NCBI GenBank assembly: GCA_022447485.1
Contig: JAKVCH010000149.1
Span: 1 to 7,189, forward strand
DNA from: Polyangiaceae bacterium
GTDB taxonomy: Bacteria; Myxococcota_A; Polyangia; Polyangiales; Polyangiaceae
Length of the DNA: 7,189 bases
Direction: 5' to 3'
Below the pieces are notes generated by a model, which was not told the DNA's origin, did no database searches, and saw only the letters and a program-made list of their open reading frames with translations. Numbering within the stretch: position 1 is the stretch's first letter; each line of letters starts with the position of its first letter. Below, one piece after another: positions 4,765 through 7,189 of this stretch. The position numbers were made by a program, and so were the translations under genes.

Positions 4765-6903
4765 TCAAAGCCGCGCCACGCCGGCGTCGGGCGCGCTAAT
4801 GAAGACTTCGACGAAATCATTCTTCAAGCGAACTTTATAGCCTGGAACAACGCCTCGAAACTCAAAGCGGAGCTTCGTACCCGAAGAGGAGTTGGTGGTC
4901 TTCACTCGCACCAAGCGACTATCCCGTTCTTGTATCGCCGCTCCGTTCTCCATGGAGCGGCGACCAGGAATCGTTACCGAAAAACCGGTTGGCTCCGCAA
5001 TCCCCGTCAACTCCTCACCTGCCCCGTCTAAACGAATCCGATACACGGTTGGTAAGGTCAAGCGGCCAACTCCCCACTGGGTCATCTTACGTGGCTGAAC
5101 CTTGGAGACGGAGGGAGCCGACCAAGTCTGATCTTGGACAGCGGCTGCGGCGGCTAGTTTTTCAGCCTGTGCATCCGAGACACCTTGGGCAGGCTCGGCA
5201 GGCGCAAGCTTTGCTAGCTTCTGAGCACCGAAAAGAGGTACCTCCGCAATAATTTCGGATGATTCAGTGTTCGGACCCTGGAATTCTTTCTGGGGGTGGG
5301 CATCGCTGACGCCAGCAGCCGCCACTGCAGTGGGTGGCGCGAGGGGCCGAGCAGAGGCCGTCAAGCCGCCTGTCTCAGCTTGCGCGGAGGGCGTTTCCTG
5401 AATCACAGCCTGCAGGTCTTCGTCTGGAGCACTCGAGCTCTCGCCCCAACCGCGAATCAGCAGCGACGTGGCGAGCACGGTAGCACCCGCTGCTGCGCCC
5501 ATGAGGAGCCGCTTCTTTCCACGAGGCATCGCCGCTGCTTCAGGCGCTTGCGCGGGGGCGACGCGCCGACGACTGGGTCGCCCTTCTGTCATGCCAAGAT
5601 CATGAATCCCTGAACGGAGATGAGCTGGAGCGCGGACGGAACGTTTTCCGGAAGTACGGCGCCTCGATGCGCCGCTCTGACTACGTAGAGGCTTCGGAGC
5701 CTCGTCGCTTGAGCTAGAACCGCCTTTGGCCTGAAGTTCCTGGAACCGCTGGCCCGCTTGATCGAAGACAACGTGCGCTTGATCTTTTGCTGTTCCCGCC
5801 CAGGAAGTCATCAACACCGAAGCTTTTCCCGCCACAGTACCAGCTCTTTGCCACGCCGAATTCAAATGTTCCTTGACCGAATCCCCGGAGGGCGGAGGTA
5901 AAGGATCGCCAACCCCCGCTTCGTCATCCTGGTCACCCTCAAAGCTCAACTCATCGACATCCTCCGACCAATTATCCAGAGGAGACTGCTCACTCGCACT
6001 TTCCACTTCCGGAGCCAGGGGCGTTGGCTGAAATCCCTCGTAACGTAATTGCACCACCAATTCGGGAATACTCGTCGAAGGATTGAGGACGACATTCACC
6101 GTATCGACATGGGCCCCACGGAGCTCTCCGTTCTGAGCATCTTCTACTTCAACTCGCCCACCTACTTTGAGGAATTCGAGATGGGAGCCAACCTTCAACT
6201 TTCGCTCGCTATCCTGCTGAACAGCCGCTTTCATCGGCGCACCTAAAGAGTCGATATGTAACTTGACTCGTGCTCCCTCGTCGAAGGGTTGATGGTCTGA
6301 AACAACAAGCTTCGCCGGGCTTTCTTCTCCAAGCTCTTTCTCTGAGGCACCAGAAATCGTTGTCTCGCTGGGAGCAGCCTGCGCTTTTCTATTCTGGTGG
6401 GGACGTGGCGGATTTATTTCGGGCCCTACGCCCAAAACCAATTCATCACGCTCTTCCTCTCCGGGCGAGGAAATGCCCTCCAAGCCAGAGACAAGGCTTG
6501 GGTCGGAGCCTTCGATGGGACTCGAGGAAACCACTCGGCCCTTTTCACTCAATTCCGCCAAAATCTCTGCGCCATCAGCCTCGAGAGCCGTAAACTGCAG
6601 CCCAAACTCTCCCGAATCGCTGGCCTCAGAGCGCCATGCCACCCGGCCTTCCACCAGGATTTCTCTTCCCTCTTGCTCAAAGCGGCACACCAACGTTTCG
6701 CCGATCTCGGGTAAAAAACTCGTCCGAACCTGCATCCCTCGGCGGCTAATATTTTTGCTTTCCGCCTGAAAAGGCGCTGCATCATGACTATCCAGAGCAC
6801 AGATATCCACCAATGTCGTGAGATGAACCCGATCGACACCGGCGAGTCGGCGGTCATCGGTAAGGGGCATGGCTGCGGCGGATTTTTCAGAAAGACGAGT
6901 CAC
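4765..6903 (-). CDS. PilZ domain / single transmembrane / AMIN-like domain protein
   Basis: This is a 712-residue protein. The N-terminal PilZ-type beta-barrel (about 20-118) has the NxSxxG motif NISRRGMQV (51-59) and a GEFGLQFTAL ending strand. No RxxxR precedes it, so cyclic-di-GMP binding is uncertain. Residues about 196-290 form a second beta-rich block (LKVGSHLEFLKVGGRVEVE ... IPELVVQLRYEG) that I do not recognise. An acidic linker follows, then an amphipathic helical stretch (342-391) and a basic Arg/Ser region (404-465). One hydrophobic segment at about 464-484 follows KK and should place the N-terminus in the cytoplasm. After an Ala/Pro-rich linker, residues about 611-705 (YRIRLDGAG ... 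FEFRGVVPGYKVRLKNDFVEVFIS) resemble an AMIN domain, found in PilQ and AmiC and linked to peptidoglycan or secretin localisation. Start GTG 6903 follows an in-frame TAA at 6913-6915; ATG 6870 is an alternative that keeps all domains. Neither has a well-spaced ribosome site. Its role is probably signalling across the inner membrane to the envelope; the partner is unknown. Confidence 0.85.
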   Translation of the reverse strand: MTRLSEKSAAAMPLTDDRRLAGVDRVHLTTLVDICALDSHDAAPFQAESKNISRRGMQVRTSFLPEIGETLVCRFEQEGREILVEGRVAWRSEASDSGEFGLQFTALEADGAEILAELSEKGRVVSSSPIEGSDPSLVSGLEGISSPGEEERDELVLGVGPEINPPRPHQNRKAQAAPSETTISGASEKELGEESPAKLVVSDHQPFDEGARVKLHIDSLGAPMKAAVQQDSERKLKVGSHLEFLKVGGRVEVEDAQNGELRGAHVDTVNVVLNPSTSIPELVVQLRYEGFQPTPLAPEVESASEQSPLDNWSEDVDELSFEGDQDDEAGVGDPLPPPSGDSVKEHLNSAWQRAGTVAGKASVLMTSWAGTAKDQAHVVFDQAGQRFQELQAKGGSSSSDEAPKPLRSQSGASRRRTSGKRSVRAPAHLRSGIHDLGMTEGRPSRRRVAPAQAPEAAAMPRGKKRLLMGAAAGATVLATSLLIRGWGESSSAPDEDLQAVIQETPSAQAETGGLTASARPLAPPTAVAAAGVSDAHPQKEFQGPNTESSEIIAEVPLFGAQKLAKLAPAEPAQGVSDAQAEKLAAAAAVQDQTWSAPSVSKVQPRKMTQWGVGRLTLPTVYRIRLDGAGEELTGIAEPTGFSVTIPGRRSMENGAAIQERDSRLVRVKTTNSSSGTKLRFEFRGVVPGYKVRLKNDFVEVFISAPDAGVARL
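4772..4795. terminator. GC-rich hairpin between the convergent trkH and PilZ gene ends (weak terminator candidate)
   Basis: CGCGCC (4772-4777) pairs with GGCGCG (4790-4795), and the loop holds the palindrome ACGCCGGCGT (4778-4787). It starts 23 bases after the trkH stop and lies in the last codons of the PilZ gene. No T run follows on the plus strand (CTAATG) and only a short CTTTG follows on the minus strand, so it is not a canonical intrinsic terminator. It may only slow or attenuate the two converging transcripts. Confidence 0.2.
4935..4963. repeat. 10-bp inverted repeat in the 3' part of the PilZ/AMIN gene
   Basis: TCGCCGCTCC (4935-4944) and GGAGCGGCGA (4954-4963) are exact reverse complements with a 9-base spacer. 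The minus-strand codons read R-R-S-M-E-N-G-A-A-I (residues 648-657) in the loop between strands of the AMIN-like domain. A stable mRNA hairpin is expected. There is no adjoining T run, so it is not an intrinsic terminator, and no function can be assigned. Confidence 0.6.
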
Positions 6904-6966
6904 TCTCTTCGATTACGGCAGAGCGAGAGATTGGGCCAAGAAAACCAACTCAGCTAAGACCAGGGC
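6904..6966. promoter_or_regulatory. Short divergent control region between the PilZ/AMIN and FHA genes
   Basis: Only 63 bp separate the two divergent starts, so both promoters and leaders must share or overlap this segment, or lie inside the neighbouring genes. In-frame stops bound both genes here: TAA at 6955-6957 for the FHA frame, and the complement of 6913-6915 for the PilZ frame. No convincing -35/-10 pair or palindrome was found; TTGGGC at 6931-6936 is the only -35-like element and lacks a good partner. Promoter activity is inferred from layout. Confidence 0.35.
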
Positions 6967-7189
6967 GTGCCCCTAAAAGTTGTCGTTCTCACCCCGGAAA
7001 TCACACCTCCGCCCTTTTTAGAAGCAAAAGGCAGAAGGATTATTTTGGGACGAGATCCCCAAGCCACCGTCTCTCTTCCGGATCCGTCGATCAGCACTCT
7101 TCATGCGAGTTTAAAGAAAAGAGGCAAGGATTATATAATCAGTGATGAGGGGAGCACGAATGGAACTTTCATCCTAGGAGCAGATCAGG
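6967..7189 (+). CDS. FHA-domain protein, 3'-truncated by the window edge
   Basis: Seventy-four complete codons are visible before the window ends. They form nearly a whole forkhead-associated domain, which binds phosphothreonine peptides in Ser/Thr-kinase signalling and in type VI or type III secretion scaffolds. Motifs in order: RRIILGRDPQATVSLPD (G28, R29), SISTLHASL (S43, H46), then EGSTNGTFI (S63, N65, T67). The Arg of the common SRxH motif is replaced by Thr44; the key Gly-Arg, Ser, His and Asn are kept. The start is well fixed: an in-frame TAA lies at 6955-6957 and GTG 6967 is the only start codon before the domain. The ribosome site is weak (CCAGGGC directly before GTG). The remaining protein lies outside the window, so the domains after FHA, and thus the role, are unknown. 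It is divergent from the PilZ/AMIN gene, hinting at joint regulation. Confidence 0.88.
   Translation, partial: MPLKVVVLTPEITPPPFLEAKGRRIILGRDPQATVSLPDPSISTLHASLKKRGKDYIISDEGSTNGTFILGADQ

Noticed and set aside
643..6177. Ten GAATTC sites in the window, well above the roughly two expected from length alone
   Set aside because: They lie mostly in coding DNA in several frames, and GAGCTC is about as frequent, so codon and context bias explains it better than a restriction-modification signal.
1..7189. Mobile element, CRISPR, tRNA or phage signature
   Set aside because: No transposase or integrase frames, no regularly spaced repeats, no tRNA-like cloverleaf and no target-site duplications were seen.

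Overview
The window is a compact chromosomal segment from a Gram-negative bacterium. It carries six protein-coding genes, two of them cut by the window edges, and about 95% of it is coding. No tRNA, rRNA, CRISPR array, transposase, integrase or phage gene was seen. Three things point to a diderm with a periplasm: a redoxin with an N-terminal hydrophobic segment, a Trk potassium system built from a two-RCK TrkA and a TrkH, and a large protein joining a PilZ domain to an AMIN-like domain across one membrane span. The PilZ and FHA neighbours and the mid-50s G+C by eye suggest a delta-proteobacterial relative such as Myxococcota or Bdellovibrionota. That placement is inference only.

Layout. Positions 1-1013 (+): the 3' part of tsaD, the t6A tRNA-modification enzyme, with an unusual insertion of about 28 residues. 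Positions 1019-1798 (-): a TlpA/thioredoxin-like redoxin with a CxxC motif, convergent with tsaD and separated from its stop by 5 bp. Positions 1799-1944: a 146-bp divergent intergenic region holding a perfect 12-bp palindrome just before trkA. Positions 1945-3297 and 3294-4748 (+): a trkA-trkH operon joined by an ATGA stop/start overlap. Positions 4765-6903 (-): a 712-residue PilZ/transmembrane/AMIN-like protein, convergent with trkH across 16 bp. Positions 6904-6966: a 63-bp divergent gap. From 6967 to the right edge (+): the start of an FHA-domain protein.

How the genes work together. TrkA and TrkH form a complete potassium-uptake unit: TrkH is the membrane channel and TrkA the cytosolic nucleotide-gated ring. 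The PilZ/AMIN and FHA genes share one divergent promoter region and are both regulatory or cell-envelope proteins, so they may serve one signalling process, possibly gliding, pili or envelope assembly. TsaD and the redoxin are housekeeping-type neighbours with no evident functional link to the rest.

The window contains no clearly new system. The points most worth a second look are: the domain architecture of the PilZ/AMIN protein; a TrkH gating loop with non-consensus residues that sits exactly inside a perfect inverted repeat; and an in-phase A AAA AAA slippery heptamer followed by a small stem-loop in trkA.
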